DNA of 35,375 nt from Chloroflexota bacterium (GCA_005887995.1 VBJD01000086.1:1-35375); one strand, 5' to 3'; shown: positions 17,846 through 27,182, counted from the stretch's first letter. Notes: generated by a model from the sequence alone, not told the origin. Numbers and translations: made by a program.

Positions 17846-18297
17846 CGCGCCTCGGCCCGCGCTTTCCGGAGCCGATCGAGCGAGATCGCGAGGAACGCGT
17901 CGATGCCGGCACGCAGCTCAGCGTGGCGCGAGCGCGTCAGACGTTCGCGAAGCACCGGCAGCAGCTGCTCCTTCGAGCGGCCGGCGACGAACACGACGAA
18001 GCGGAACCCGAATGCGCGCTCGTACTGCGCCTGCAGCGTCATGAGCTCACGAAGGACGCTGGCCTCGGCTTCGGCGCCCTGCTCACGGCGCGACGGCTCG
18101 GACAGCGTGCTCACGGGCGCGCCGATGCGTGGATGCGCCTCGAGGATCGCGATCTGATCCGTTTCCGGCAGCTCCTCGATGATCACGCGCGTCTTCTCGA
18201 CGACATCCTCGGGCGAGTCGTCGGCCGTGAGCCGCGGGATGAGGCGCTCGAGCAGCGTCGGACTGCGTTCGAAGACGCTTCGCAGATCGTCGCTCAC
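17842..18297 (-). CDS. uraD: OHCU (2-oxo-4-hydroxy-4-carboxy-5-ureidoimidazoline) decarboxylase
   Basis: QIAILEAHPRIGAPVSTLSEPSRREQGAEAE...YERAFGFRFVVFVAGRSKEQLLPVLRERL; ATGA overlap with uricase. Confidence 0.92.
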   Translation of the reverse strand: MSDDLRSVFERSPTLLERLIPRLTADDSPEDVVEKTRVIIEELPETDQIAILEAHPRIGAPVSTLSEPSRREQGAEAEASVLRELMTLQAQYERAFGFRFVVFVAGRSKEQLLPVLRERLTRSRHAELRAGIDAFLAISLDRLRKARAEAR

Positions 18298-18303
18298 GCG
18301 CGC

Positions 18304-18618
18304 TCAGCTTCCCCTGTACGACGTGATGCCGAATCGCGACAGCAGCAGCGGCACGTGCGTATGTCCCTCGGGCAGATTCACGTCCAGCGTCACCTGCACG
18401 AAGAACACGTCGGGCGCGTACTCGCGTGTCTCGAACACGATGCGATACACGCCGGGCTCGAGATCGCGCGCGAGCTCGCGGACGCGACCATCGCCATCGG
18501 TCTTGCCCGTCGCGATCACTTTCGCGTCGCGCTGCGTCTCGAGACGCACGCGAAGACCCGCTGCGGGCTTGCCTGTCGTCGTATCGAGCACGTGCGTCGA
18601 GAGCGATCCCTTCGCCAT
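18304..18618 (-). CDS. uraH: Hydroxyisourate hydrolase (transthyretin-like)
   Basis: LSTHVLDTTTGKPAAGLRVRLE...YRIVFETREYA...FFVQVTLDVNLPEGHTHVPLLLSRFGITSYRGS; C-terminal YRGS signature. Confidence 0.95.
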   Translation of the reverse strand: MAKGSLSTHVLDTTTGKPAAGLRVRLETQRDAKVIATGKTDGDGRVRELARDLEPGVYRIVFETREYAPDVFFVQVTLDVNLPEGHTHVPLLLSRFGITSYRGS

Positions 18619-18623
18619 CGGCG

Positions 18624-18636
18624 GCGTATCGTACGC
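18624..18636. promoter_or_regulatory. Symmetric divergent -10 region GCGTATCGTACGC in a 23-bp uraH/DUF3830 intergenic gap
   Basis: TATCGT (+) and TACGAT (-) each end 9 nt from the respective start codons (18642 +, 18618 -). Confidence 0.45.
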
Positions 18637-18641
18637 CCGCT

Positions 18642-19058
18642 ATGCGCATGCTTCGCATCACCGCGGGCAAGTACACGTTCAAAGCGCGACTCGAAGAAGA
18701 GAAAGCACCGAAGACATGTGCCGCGATGCGCGCGATACTCCCGTTCCGAAGCAAGCTCGTGCACGTGCGCTGGAGCGGCGAGGCGACTTGGGTGCCGATG
18801 GGCGACCGGCGCCTCGGCATCGATTTCGAGAATCAGACGAGCCATCCCGCGCCCGGACAGGTGCTCGTGTATCCGGGCGGCATCTCGGAGATGGAGATCC
18901 TCTTCCCGTACGGCTCGACGCTCTTCGCGAGCAAGGTCGGGCAGCTCGCGGGCAATCACTTCGCGACCGTTGTCGAGGGCAACGAGAACCTCGCGGAGGT
19001 CGGCCGGCTCACGCTCTGGGAGGGCGCGCTCGACTTCGCGATCGACGAGATCGCATGA
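18642..19058 (+). CDS. DUF3830 / cyclophilin-like family protein
   Basis: MRMLRITAGKYTFKARLEEEKAPKTCAAMRAILPFRSKLVHVRWSGEATWVPMGD...HPAPGQVLVYPGGISEMEILFPYG; matches my recollection of DUF3830. Confidence 0.65.
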   Translation: MRMLRITAGKYTFKARLEEEKAPKTCAAMRAILPFRSKLVHVRWSGEATWVPMGDRRLGIDFENQTSHPAPGQVLVYPGGISEMEILFPYGSTLFASKVGQLAGNHFATVVEGNENLAEVGRLTLWEGALDFAIDEIA

Positions 19059-19079
19059 CGGCCGCGCCGGGCGGCGCGC

Positions 19080-20426
19080 ATGGCTGACCTTGCTATCCGC
19101 GGTGGGCGCGTCGTCCTCCACGACGCGGTGCGCGAGGTCGACGTCCTCATCCTCGCGGGATCGATCATCCGCATCGTCGCGCCGGGCGAGGGCGACGCGG
19201 CGGAGACGATCGATGCGCGCGGTCTCCTTGTGCTGCCCGGTGTCGTCGACGCGCACGTGCACGTTAACGAGCCGGGTCGCACAGAGTGGGAGGGCTGGGT
19301 CGCCGCGACGCGCGGTGCCGCGCGAGGCGGTGTGACAACGGTCGCGGATATGCCGCTCAACTCGATCCCACCGACGCTCGATGAGGCGGCGTTCGATGTG
19401 AAGGAAGCCGCGGCGTCGGCGGGCGCGCTCGTCGACTACGCGCTCTGGGGCGGTCTGGTGCGCGCCGATCCCGAGGCACTTCGCGCGCTCGCGGAGTGCG
19501 GCGTCGTGGGATTGAAGTGCTTCCTTTGCCCGAGCGGCGTCGACGAGTTCCCGCATCTCGACGATGACGAGCTGTTGCCGGCGCTCCGCGCGGCCACGAG
19601 GGCCGGGCTGCTCGTCGCGGCGCACTGCGAGGACGAGGGCATCGTCGCTCGCGCGACCGCCGAGGCACGCGGACGCGACCTTCGTGCCTGGCTCGAGTCG
19701 CGGCCCATCGATGCGGAGCGTGTCGCGATCGAGCGGTTCGCCGCCGCGGCGAAGGTCACGGGCGCGCGCGTCCACGTCGTGCACGTGTCGTCGGCCGACG
19801 GCATCGCCGCGGTCGCGCGAGCGCGGCGCGCGGGGCTGGACATCACCGCGGAGACTTGCCCGCACTACCTCGCGTTCGACGCCTCCGACCTCGATCTCGG
19901 GCCGCTCATCAAATGCGCACCGCCGATCCGCGCCGGCGCGCGCGCACGCCTGTGGGAGGACGTCCTCGCGGGGCACGTCGATCACATCGCCTCCGATCAT
20001 TCGCCCTGTACAGCGGAGCTGAAGACGCGCGGTAACGATGACGTCTTTGTGGCGTGGGGCGGGATCTCGGGCATTCAGTCCACACTTCCCCTGTTGTTGA
20101 GCGAAGGGATGAACGCTCGCGGCCTGCCCGCCGAGCTGCTCGCGCAGCTCCTCGCGACGCGTCCCGCGAAGCGGCTCGGGATCTGGCCGCGCAAAGGAGA
20201 GATCCGCGTCGGCACCGACGCCGACTTCGCGCTCGTCGATCCCGACCGCGGGTGGACGCTCGAACGCGAGGAGCTCGAGACCCGCAGCGGACTCTCACCG
20301 TACGCCGGCCGTCGGTTCCGCGGCGCGGTCGTGCGCACGATCGTGCGCGGCCGCACGGTCTACGCGGACGGCGAGATCACCGGCGCGCCCGGCGATGGCT
20401 GGTTCGTGCGCAGGCTCGTCGCGTGA
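19080..20426 (+). CDS. allB: Allantoinase
   Basis: VVDAHVHVNEPGRTEWEGWVAATRGAARGGVTTVADMPLNSIPPT; KCFLCPSGVDEFPHL; DHIASDHSPC; purine-catabolism context. Confidence 0.92.
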   Translation: MADLAIRGGRVVLHDAVREVDVLILAGSIIRIVAPGEGDAAETIDARGLLVLPGVVDAHVHVNEPGRTEWEGWVAATRGAARGGVTTVADMPLNSIPPTLDEAAFDVKEAAASAGALVDYALWGGLVRADPEALRALAECGVVGLKCFLCPSGVDEFPHLDDDELLPALRAATRAGLLVAAHCEDEGIVARATAEARGRDLRAWLESRPIDAERVAIERFAAAAKVTGARVHVVHVSSADGIAAVARARRAGLDITAETCPHYLAFDASDLDLGPLIKCAPPIRAGARARLWEDVLAGHVDHIASDHSPCTAELKTRGNDDVFVAWGGISGIQSTLPLLLSEGMNARGLPAELLAQLLATRPAKRLGIWPRKGEIRVGTDADFALVDPDRGWTLEREELETRSGLSPYAGRRFRGAVVRTIVRGRTVYADGEITGAPGDGWFVRRLVA

Positions 20427-20433
20427 GTCAGCC

Positions 20434-21681
20434 ATGATGACGAGCGAGCTCGTCGCGATCGACGAGCGCCGTCTCCTGCGTCGCCTCGACGACCTCGCGC
20501 AGCGCGGAGCACTACCGAGCGGTGGCCTCTACCGCGCGCTCTACACCCCAGCGCACGTCGCGGCGACGGAGTTGTATGCCGACTGGTGCAAGGAGGCCGG
20601 GCTGCTCGTGCGCCGCGACGCAGTGGGGAACGTGTGGGGCCGCGTCGAAGGCTCGCGCGGCGGTCGCGCGATCGTGACCGGCTCGCACATCGACACGGTC
20701 CGCGGCGGCGGGGCGCTCGACGGCGCGCTCGGCGTCGTCGCGGGTCTCGAGGCCGTCGCGAGCCTCGTCGCGCAATTCGGCCGGCCGACGCGCATCCTCG
20801 AGTGCGTCGCGATCTGCGAGGAGGAGGGGAGCCGCTTCAGCACGAACTTCTGGGGCGCACGCGCGATCGCCGATCGTCTCGAACCTGACGAGGCGCAGCG
20901 CGCTCGCGACGCCGACGGCATCACGCTCGCGGACGCGATGCGCGGCGTCGGACTCGATCCGGCGAGGGCGTCGCAGGCGGTGCGCCGCGACATCGACAAC
21001 TTCGTTGAGCTGCACATCGAGCAGGGCCCGATCCTCGACGAGTCGAACGAACGCCTCGGCGTGGTCCGCACGATCGCGGGCACCGCACACCTCGAGGTGA
21101 CCGTGCGCGGCCAGGCGGATCACGCCGGCGCCGCGGCGATGGAGCGACGTCGCGATGCGTTGCTCGGCGCGGCCGCGATGACGCTCGCTATCGCGAAAGT
21201 CGCGACCGACATGGGTCCTCCGGCCGTCGCGACAGTGGGCACGATCGGCGTGGAGCCGGCGCAGGTCAACGTCGTTCCTGGTCTCGCGCGCTTCACGGTG
21301 GACGCGCGGCACAGCAGCGCAGCATTGCGGCTCGAGCTCATCGCCGAGATCGCGAAGGCGTGCAAGGTGATCGGACGCGAGCGCGAGCTCGCCGTAGACG
21401 TTCGCACGCTGCGTGACCGTCCGCCGGTCCAGTTGCATGAGCGGACGACGGACGCGCTGCGTCGCGCGGCGCGGGCCGCCGGCGTCGAGCCGCGTGAGAT
21501 GGTCAGCGGCGCGGGTCACGATTCGCAGATCCTCAGCGCTGCCGCGCACGCCGCGATGCTGTTCGTGCCGAGCATCGGCGGGCGCTCGCACCGCGCGGAC
21601 GAGGCGACCGCCGCGGAGGACGTGGTGCTCGGTACGCGCGTCCTCGCCACGGCGCTTCGCGACTTGGCGTACGCGGCATGA
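20434..21681 (+). CDS. M20-family Zn-dependent amidohydrolase (allantoate amidohydrolase / N-carbamoyl amino acid hydrolase type)
   Basis: VTGSHIDTVRGGGALDGALGVVAGLEAV; CEEEGSRFSTNFWGARAI; ELHIEQGPILDE; GQADHAGAAAMERRRDAL. Confidence 0.9.
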   Translation: MMTSELVAIDERRLLRRLDDLAQRGALPSGGLYRALYTPAHVAATELYADWCKEAGLLVRRDAVGNVWGRVEGSRGGRAIVTGSHIDTVRGGGALDGALGVVAGLEAVASLVAQFGRPTRILECVAICEEEGSRFSTNFWGARAIADRLEPDEAQRARDADGITLADAMRGVGLDPARASQAVRRDIDNFVELHIEQGPILDESNERLGVVRTIAGTAHLEVTVRGQADHAGAAAMERRRDALLGAAAMTLAIAKVATDMGPPAVATVGTIGVEPAQVNVVPGLARFTVDARHSSAALRLELIAEIAKACKVIGRERELAVDVRTLRDRPPVQLHERTTDALRRAARAAGVEPREMVSGAGHDSQILSAAAHAAMLFVPSIGGRSHRADEATAAEDVVLGTRVLATALRDLAYAA

Positions 21682-21697
21682 AGGCGGTGCGCGCCGC

Positions 21698-23047
21698 ATG
21701 ACCTGGAACGTCGCGGCCGGTCCCATCAGCACCGTCATCCGCGGTGCGACGCTGCTGCCGCTCGTCGAGAGCGCGCGGGCACTGAGCGGCGACCTCGTCA
21801 TCTCCGGATCGCGGATCACGCACGTCGGCCCAAATGCGGCGATCCCACCGGGCGCGGACGTCCTCGAGCGTCGGGGGCACTACGTGATGCCGGGGCTCAT
21901 CCAGACGCACCTGCACCTGGTGCAGACGATCTTCCGCGGTCTCGCGGAGGACCTCACGCTCCTCGACTGGCTGCGTCGACGTATCTGGCCGCTCGAGGCT
22001 GCGCACGACGCCGACTCCGTCCGCGCGAGCGTGCGGCTCGGCCTGGTCGAGGTGCTTGGGACCGGGACGACGACGATCGTCGACATGGGCACGACGAAAC
22101 ACGGCGATGTAGTCGGCGAGGAGCTCGTCCGCTCAGGCATCCGCGCGTTGTTCGGTCAGGCGATGATGGACACGGGCGAGGGTGCGCCGCCCGAGCTGCT
22201 CGAGACGACGCGCGCATCGCTCGATGCGAGCGCGGCGCTGCACAAACGCTGGCACAAGTCGGGCAACGGTCGCATCCAGTACGCGTACTCGCCGCGGTTC
22301 GCCCTCTCGTGCACGCGCGAGCTGCTCGAGGCCGTCGGCACGCTCGCGAAGATGAACGACGTCGCAATCCACACCCACACGAACGAGGATCCCGCGGAAC
22401 GCGCCGCCATCCAGGCCGCGACGGGTCGCGCTCCGATCACGTATCTCGCGGAGATGGGCATCGCGTCGGAGCGCACGGTCGCCGCGCACGGCGTGCACGT
22501 CGATGATGCCGAGCTCGCGACGCTGCGCGAGACGCGCACCGCGATCACGCACTGCCCGACGTCGAACCTCAAACTCGGCGCCGGCATCGCAGATGTCGTG
22601 CGATTGCGCGGGAGCCGCGTGACCGTCGGCCTCGGCGCGGACGGGGCGGCGTGCAACAACCGTCTGGATGGATTTGAGGAAGCCCGCATCGCTTCGCTGC
22701 TCGCGCGCAGCCTGCACGGCCAGCGGGCGCTCACCGCGAGCGACGCCCTCCTCATGGCGACGCGTGACGGCGCGCGCGCGCTGCACCTCGACGAGGAGCT
22801 CGGCACGCTCGAGCCCGGTAAGCGCGCCGACCTCATCGTGCTGGACGCCGGCCGCCTCGCCGGTCCGATGGGCGATCCCGCGACGCGCATCCTGTTCGGC
22901 GGTGGTGGACGAGCCGTGCGAGACGTGTTCGTGGACGGGGTCGGCATCGTGCGGGACGGCACGGTGCGCACCATCGACGCCGCCGAAGCGCGCGCGAAGG
23001 CTTTCGAGGCGACGACCGCGCTGATGCAGCGCGCTTCGCTCGCTTGA
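21698..23047 (+). CDS. Amidohydrolase, guanine/8-oxoguanine-deaminase or TrzN-like
   Basis: VMPGLIQTHLHLVQTIFRGLAEDLTLLDWLRRRIWPLEAAH; HTHTNEDPAE; VAAHGVHVDDAELATL; HCPTSNLKLGAGIADV; GLGADGAACNNRLDGFEEAR. Confidence 0.85.
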   Translation: MTWNVAAGPISTVIRGATLLPLVESARALSGDLVISGSRITHVGPNAAIPPGADVLERRGHYVMPGLIQTHLHLVQTIFRGLAEDLTLLDWLRRRIWPLEAAHDADSVRASVRLGLVEVLGTGTTTIVDMGTTKHGDVVGEELVRSGIRALFGQAMMDTGEGAPPELLETTRASLDASAALHKRWHKSGNGRIQYAYSPRFALSCTRELLEAVGTLAKMNDVAIHTHTNEDPAERAAIQAATGRAPITYLAEMGIASERTVAAHGVHVDDAELATLRETRTAITHCPTSNLKLGAGIADVVRLRGSRVTVGLGADGAACNNRLDGFEEARIASLLARSLHGQRALTASDALLMATRDGARALHLDEELGTLEPGKRADLIVLDAGRLAGPMGDPATRILFGGGGRAVRDVFVDGVGIVRDGTVRTIDAAEARAKAFEATTALMQRASLA

Positions 23048-23048
23048 T

Positions 23049-23082
23049 GCCGACCGCGCGTCGCGGGGACGCCACGGTCGGC
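23049..23082 (+). terminator. Candidate hairpin terminator after the deaminase-like gene
   Basis: GCCGACC-gc-GCGTC-gcggg-GACGC-cac-GGTCGGC immediately after the stop at 23047; no T-tract. Confidence 0.45.
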
Positions 23083-23088
23083 CGGCAC

Positions 23089-23094
23089 TAGAGT
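23089..23094 (+). promoter_or_regulatory. -10-like TAGAGT of a probably leaderless xdh promoter
   Basis: TAGAGT followed by 7 nt then ATG 23102; no convincing SD; preceded by a hairpin. Confidence 0.45.
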
Positions 23095-23101
23095 CGGCGC
23101 G

Positions 23102-23980
23102 ATGCCCGTGCAGGTCGTGCGACATCTGGACGAGGCGCTCGACGCGCTCGCAGCGATGCCGCGCGCGGAACCGATCGCCGGCGGAACCGATCTGATGGTC
23201 GAGATCAACTTTGGGCGGCGGCGCGTCTCCGATGTCGTCGCGATCGACCGCGTCGACGAGCTCAAAGAGCTGCGCACCGGGCGAGAGTTTCGCGTCGGAG
23301 CGGGAGGCGACACGCGCATCCGCGTCGGCGGCGGCGTCACCTACACGCAGCTGCTCACCGATGGCGCGGGCTCGGTCGCGCTCTGGGAAGCGTCGCGTAC
23401 GGTCGGCTCGCCGCAGATCCGGAACGCCGGGACGATCGGCGGCAATCTCGCGACGTCGTCGCCGGCCGGCGACACGTTGCCGGTGTTCGCTGCGCTCGAT
23501 GCGACGGTCGTGCTGCGCAGCCGCGAGGGCGAGCGACGCGTGAAGTTCGGCGAGTTCATGACTGGACCGAAGCGCAACGTGCGGAGACGGGATGAGCTCG
23601 TCCTCGCCGCGGAGTGGGACGACGCGGGCCCGGCGCAGACATTCATCAAGGTCGGGACGCGCAACGCGATGGTCATCGCGGTCGCGTCGCTCGCGTTCGT
23701 GATCGACGCTGCGCGCCGTCGCGTCGGCATCGCCCTGGGCTCGTGCGGGCCGACGATCATCCGGGCCGCGGATGCCGAGCGCTTCGCGCAGGGATGGCTC
23801 GAGGAGCGCGGGTGGGACCGGCCGCGGCGTCCGACAGAGGCCGAGCGTGGTGAGCTCGGTCGCCTTGTGGCCGCGGCCGCGCGGCCGATCGACGACGTAC
23901 GCGGCACCGCCGCGTATAGGCGTCACGTGCTCGCGGTCATCGCGGCGCGCGCGTTCGATCGGCTGGCGGTGATGACGTGA
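23102..23980 (+). CDS. Xanthine dehydrogenase-type FAD-binding subunit
   Basis: AEPIAGGTDLMVEINFGRRRVSDVVAIDRV; TVGSPQIRNAGTIGGNLATSSPAGDTLPVFAALDATVVLRS. Confidence 0.92.
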   Translation: MPVQVVRHLDEALDALAAMPRAEPIAGGTDLMVEINFGRRRVSDVVAIDRVDELKELRTGREFRVGAGGDTRIRVGGGVTYTQLLTDGAGSVALWEASRTVGSPQIRNAGTIGGNLATSSPAGDTLPVFAALDATVVLRSREGERRVKFGEFMTGPKRNVRRRDELVLAAEWDDAGPAQTFIKVGTRNAMVIAVASLAFVIDAARRRVGIALGSCGPTIIRAADAERFAQGWLEERGWDRPRRPTEAERGELGRLVAAAARPIDDVRGTAAYRRHVLAVIAARAFDRLAVMT

Positions 23981-24438
23981 GGATCCGCCTGCGCGTGAAC
24001 GGCACCGAGCGCAGCGTCGAGGCGCAGGATCACGAGAGCCTCCTCACGGTGCTGCGCGATGACCTCCGCCTCGCGGGGAGCAAGAACGCGTGCGAGCAGG
24101 GCGAGTGCGGCTCGTGCTCGGTGCTCATGGACGGAGAGCTCGTGTGCGCGTGCCTCGTCCTCGCCGGCGCGGCCGCCGATCGCGAGGTCCGCACCGTCGA
24201 GTCGCTCGGGACCATGGAGCGGATGCATCCCGTGCAGCAGGCGTTCGTCGACGCGGGCGCGGTGCAGTGCGGCTTCTGCACGCCCGGCTTCGTGATCTCG
24301 ACGGTCGCGTTGTTGCGCGCGAATCCCGAGCCGAGCGACGCCGAGATAAAGGAGGCGCTCGCCGGGAACATCTGCCGCTGCACGGGGTACGGCAAGATCC
24401 TCGAGGCGGTGCATCGCGCCGCGGGGCAGCGAGTTTGA
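23977..24438 (+). CDS. Xanthine dehydrogenase-type 2Fe-2S subunit
   Basis: GSKNACEQGECGSCSVLMDGELVCACLVLA and CGFCTPGFVIS...GNICRCTGYGKI, the canonical two 2Fe-2S motifs; GTG start. Confidence 0.95.
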   Translation: MRIRLRVNGTERSVEAQDHESLLTVLRDDLRLAGSKNACEQGECGSCSVLMDGELVCACLVLAGAAADREVRTVESLGTMERMHPVQQAFVDAGAVQCGFCTPGFVISTVALLRANPEPSDAEIKEALAGNICRCTGYGKILEAVHRAAGQRV

Positions 24439-24848
24439 GCGTTTCCGTCCGGGTCGCGACGACGCATGAACGGCAGGCGGCAGAGGCGTTCTACCGCACG
24501 GAGCTGCGCCGCGACGTTCCGCTTCAAGATGACCAGGAGGTGATCGTCGCGTGCGACGGCGACACCGTCGTCGGCGCCTTGAGGTTGTGTCCTGAGGCCG
24601 GGACGCTCCTGCTCCGGACCGTCGTGGTGGCCTCGGAGCGCCGCGGGTCCGGTGTCGGCCGCGCGCTTTTGCGCGAGGCATCCCGGGCGATCGGCCGTCG
24701 CGAGTGCTGGTGCTTTCCCTGGTCGTATCTCGACGAGTTCTACGCGGGGATCGGGCTCGTTCGCGTCCCAGAGACGCGCGTGCCCGCCGCCTTGCGCCAT
24801 CGCATGGACGACGGGTGCATCGCGACGTACCGGGCGGCTCGCCCATGA
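24435..24848 (+). CDS. GNAT-like N-acetyltransferase
   Basis: VIVACDGDTVVGALRLCPEAGTLLLRTVVVASERRGSGVGRALLREASRAIGRRECWCFPWSYLDEFYAGIGLVRVPE; TTG start overlapping the preceding TGA. Confidence 0.75.
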   Translation: MSVSVRVATTHERQAAEAFYRTELRRDVPLQDDQEVIVACDGDTVVGALRLCPEAGTLLLRTVVVASERRGSGVGRALLREASRAIGRRECWCFPWSYLDEFYAGIGLVRVPETRVPAALRHRMDDGCIATYRAARP

Positions 24849-27136
24849 CGCTCGCGCCACCGCGCACAAGGCTTCGCGGCGTCGTCGGCGAGTCCGCGCC
24901 GCGCAGCGATGCACCACCGAAGACACAGGGGTCGTTCGAGTACGCGAGTGACCTCGCGCGCGACGGGATGCTCCACGGCGCAACCGTCCGCAGCCCGCAC
25001 GCACGCGCACGCATCGTGCGCATCGACACGTCCGCGGCGCGCGCGATGCCAGGCGTCGTCGCAGTGCTTACGAGCGCGGATCTTCCAACGGACGAGCTCT
25101 TCGGACTCATGCGCCGCGATCAGCTGGTGCTCGCGCGCGGTGAGGTGCGCTATGTCGGCGAGCCGGTCGCCCTCGTCGCGGCTGAAGACACCGAGCAGGC
25201 TCGTCTCGCGACGAAGGCCGTGAAGGTCGAGTACGAGCCGCTCCCCGCGGTCACCGACCCCGTCGCCGCGCTGCAATCTGGCGCGCCGCAGCTGCATTCG
25301 TTCGGGAACGTCATCGAGGACGTCCGTGTCGTTCACGGCGACCCGAAGGCGAAGGCCGACATTGTCGTGAGCGGCGAGTACGAGATCGGCATGCAGGATC
25401 AGGCGCCGCTCGGGCCCGAGGCCGGACTTGCGATCCCCGACGCGGACGGTGGCGTGACGCTGCACATCGCGACGCAGTGGATGCACGAGGACCTCGGGCA
25501 GATCGCGCCCTGCCTCGGGCTGCCGCGCGAGAAGGTGCGCCTCGTGCTCGCCGGCGTCGGCGGCGCGTTCGGCGCGCGCGAGGACGTGACGCTGCAGATC
25601 CATCTCTGCCTCCTCGCCCTTGCGACGCGGAAGCCGGTGCGCATGGTCTACGGGCGCGAGGAGTCGTTCTACGGTCACGTGCACCGCCACCCCGCGCGGC
25701 TCTGGTACGAGCACGGCGCGAAGCGCGATGGCACGCTCGTCTATGTCCGCGCGACGATCGTCCTCGACGGCGGCGCGTACGCGTCGTCGAGCCCGGCGGT
25801 CGTCGCGAACGCGGCGTGCTTCGGCGCCGGTCCGTATCGCGTCCCGAACGCTGTGATACACGCGGTCGGTGCGTATACCGACAACCCTCCGACCGGTGCG
25901 ATGCGCGGGTTCGGCGCGGTGCAGTCGTGCTTCGCGTACGAGGCGCAGATGGATAGGCTCGCGAAGGCACTCGGCATGGATCCGGTAGAGCTACGTGCGA
26001 AGAACGCGCTGCGTGACGGCGACGAGATCATCACCAGCCAGCCGGTCGAGGGGAGCGAGCCGGTCGCGAACCTGATCCGCCGCTGCGCGGCAATGCGCTC
26101 GCCGGGCGAGCCCGACACGAGCGACCCGGCGGCGATGCCGGGCGGCGTCGGCAACATCACGCGCGGCGAGGGAGTGCGGCGAGGGACCGCGCTGGCGGCG
26201 GGCTTCAAGAACGTCTGCTACTCGCACGGGTTCGATGACTACTCGACCGCGCGCGTGCGTCTCGTCCGGGAACGCGGCGAGCCCGTCGCGTACGTCCTCA
26301 CCGCGGCGGCCGAGGTGGGGCAGGGGATCGTGCTCGTGTGCGAGCAAATCGCTCGCAGCGTCCTCGAGGTCCAGCGCGTCGTCGTGGAGACGCCGAACAC
26401 GAGCATCGACTCGGCGGGATCGTCGTCCGCATCGCGCCAGACGTGGATGACCGGCGGTGCCGTCCTCGCCGCGTGCCGCGAGGTGCGTACCGAGCTCGAA
26501 CGACGGGCGAAGGCGCGCGGCCGCGCGCTCGAGGACTTCGAGGTCGCGGATCTTCTCGATGAGCCCATCGAGCGCACCGTCAAGCACCGCCATCGTCCCA
26601 CGGAGGCGCGCAACGAGACGACGCAGAACCACGGACATGTCGCGTTCCTCTTCGCGGCTCATCGCGCGACCGTCGACGTCGATGTCGAGACCGGCCTCGT
26701 GAAGGTCGTGCAGGTCGCGACCTCGCAGGACGTGGGGAAGGCGATCAACCCTGTCGCCGTCGTCGGCCAGCTCGAGGGCGGCATCGCGCAGGGGCTCGGC
26801 CTCGCGGTCATGGAGGAGCTGCAGCTGCGCGACGGTCAGATCCGCAATGCGTCGTTCACCGACTACCTGCTGCCGACGATGCTCGACATGCCGCCGGTCG
26901 TGTGCGACATCGTCGAGCACCCGCACCGCGACGCACCGTTCGGCGCAAAGGGCGTCGGCGAGCCGCCAACGATCTCGAGCACGCCCGCGATCGTCGCCGC
27001 GATCCGCGCCGCGACCGGTCGCGAGCTCAACCGCGTGCCGGTCCGTCCCGACGACATCGTGTTCGGCACCGTCGCGCGCTCGGGCTGGCGCGTCACGCCG
27101 GGCGACGATCCGCGAAAGGCCGCACGCACCGAATGA
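24845..27136 (+). CDS. Xanthine dehydrogenase-type molybdenum-binding (large) subunit
   Basis: GVGGAFGAREDVTLQIH; DNPPTGAMRGFGAVQ; SSSASRQTWMTGGA; KGVGEPPTISSTPAIVAAI (catalytic Glu region). Confidence 0.93.
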   Translation: MTLAPPRTRLRGVVGESAPRSDAPPKTQGSFEYASDLARDGMLHGATVRSPHARARIVRIDTSAARAMPGVVAVLTSADLPTDELFGLMRRDQLVLARGEVRYVGEPVALVAAEDTEQARLATKAVKVEYEPLPAVTDPVAALQSGAPQLHSFGNVIEDVRVVHGDPKAKADIVVSGEYEIGMQDQAPLGPEAGLAIPDADGGVTLHIATQWMHEDLGQIAPCLGLPREKVRLVLAGVGGAFGAREDVTLQIHLCLLALATRKPVRMVYGREESFYGHVHRHPARLWYEHGAKRDGTLVYVRATIVLDGGAYASSSPAVVANAACFGAGPYRVPNAVIHAVGAYTDNPPTGAMRGFGAVQSCFAYEAQMDRLAKALGMDPVELRAKNALRDGDEIITSQPVEGSEPVANLIRRCAAMRSPGEPDTSDPAAMPGGVGNITRGEGVRRGTALAAGFKNVCYSHGFDDYSTARVRLVRERGEPVAYVLTAAAEVGQGIVLVCEQIARSVLEVQRVVVETPNTSIDSAGSSSASRQTWMTGGAVLAACREVRTELERRAKARGRALEDFEVADLLDEPIERTVKHRHRPTEARNETTQNHGHVAFLFAAHRATVDVDVETGLVKVVQVATSQDVGKAINPVAVVGQLEGGIAQGLGLAVMEELQLRDGQIRNASFTDYLLPTMLDMPPVVCDIVEHPHRDAPFGAKGVGEPPTISSTPAIVAAIRAATGRELNRVPVRPDDIVFGTVARSGWRVTPGDDPRKAARTE

Positions 27137-27160
27137 GCGGCCCCGAAAGGCCGCTCATTC
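27131..27160. terminator. Bidirectional hairpin between convergent xdh and precursor 1
   Basis: Perfect 12-bp arms GAATGAGCGGCC/GGCCGCTCATTC, loop CCGAAA; includes the TGA of the xdh gene. Confidence 0.7.
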
Positions 27161-27182
27161 GCCGATCAGATCCGTCTTCGCG

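Noticed and set aside
17764-19335. 523-aa + strand ORF across uraD, uraH, DUF3830 and allB starts
   Set aside because: Spans a divergent promoter and several genes with clear homology; composition is shadow-like.
22133-23926. 597-aa antisense ORF across the deaminase-like and XDH FAD-subunit genes
   Set aside because: Shadow ORF in GC-rich DNA spanning two clear + strand genes and a promoter region.
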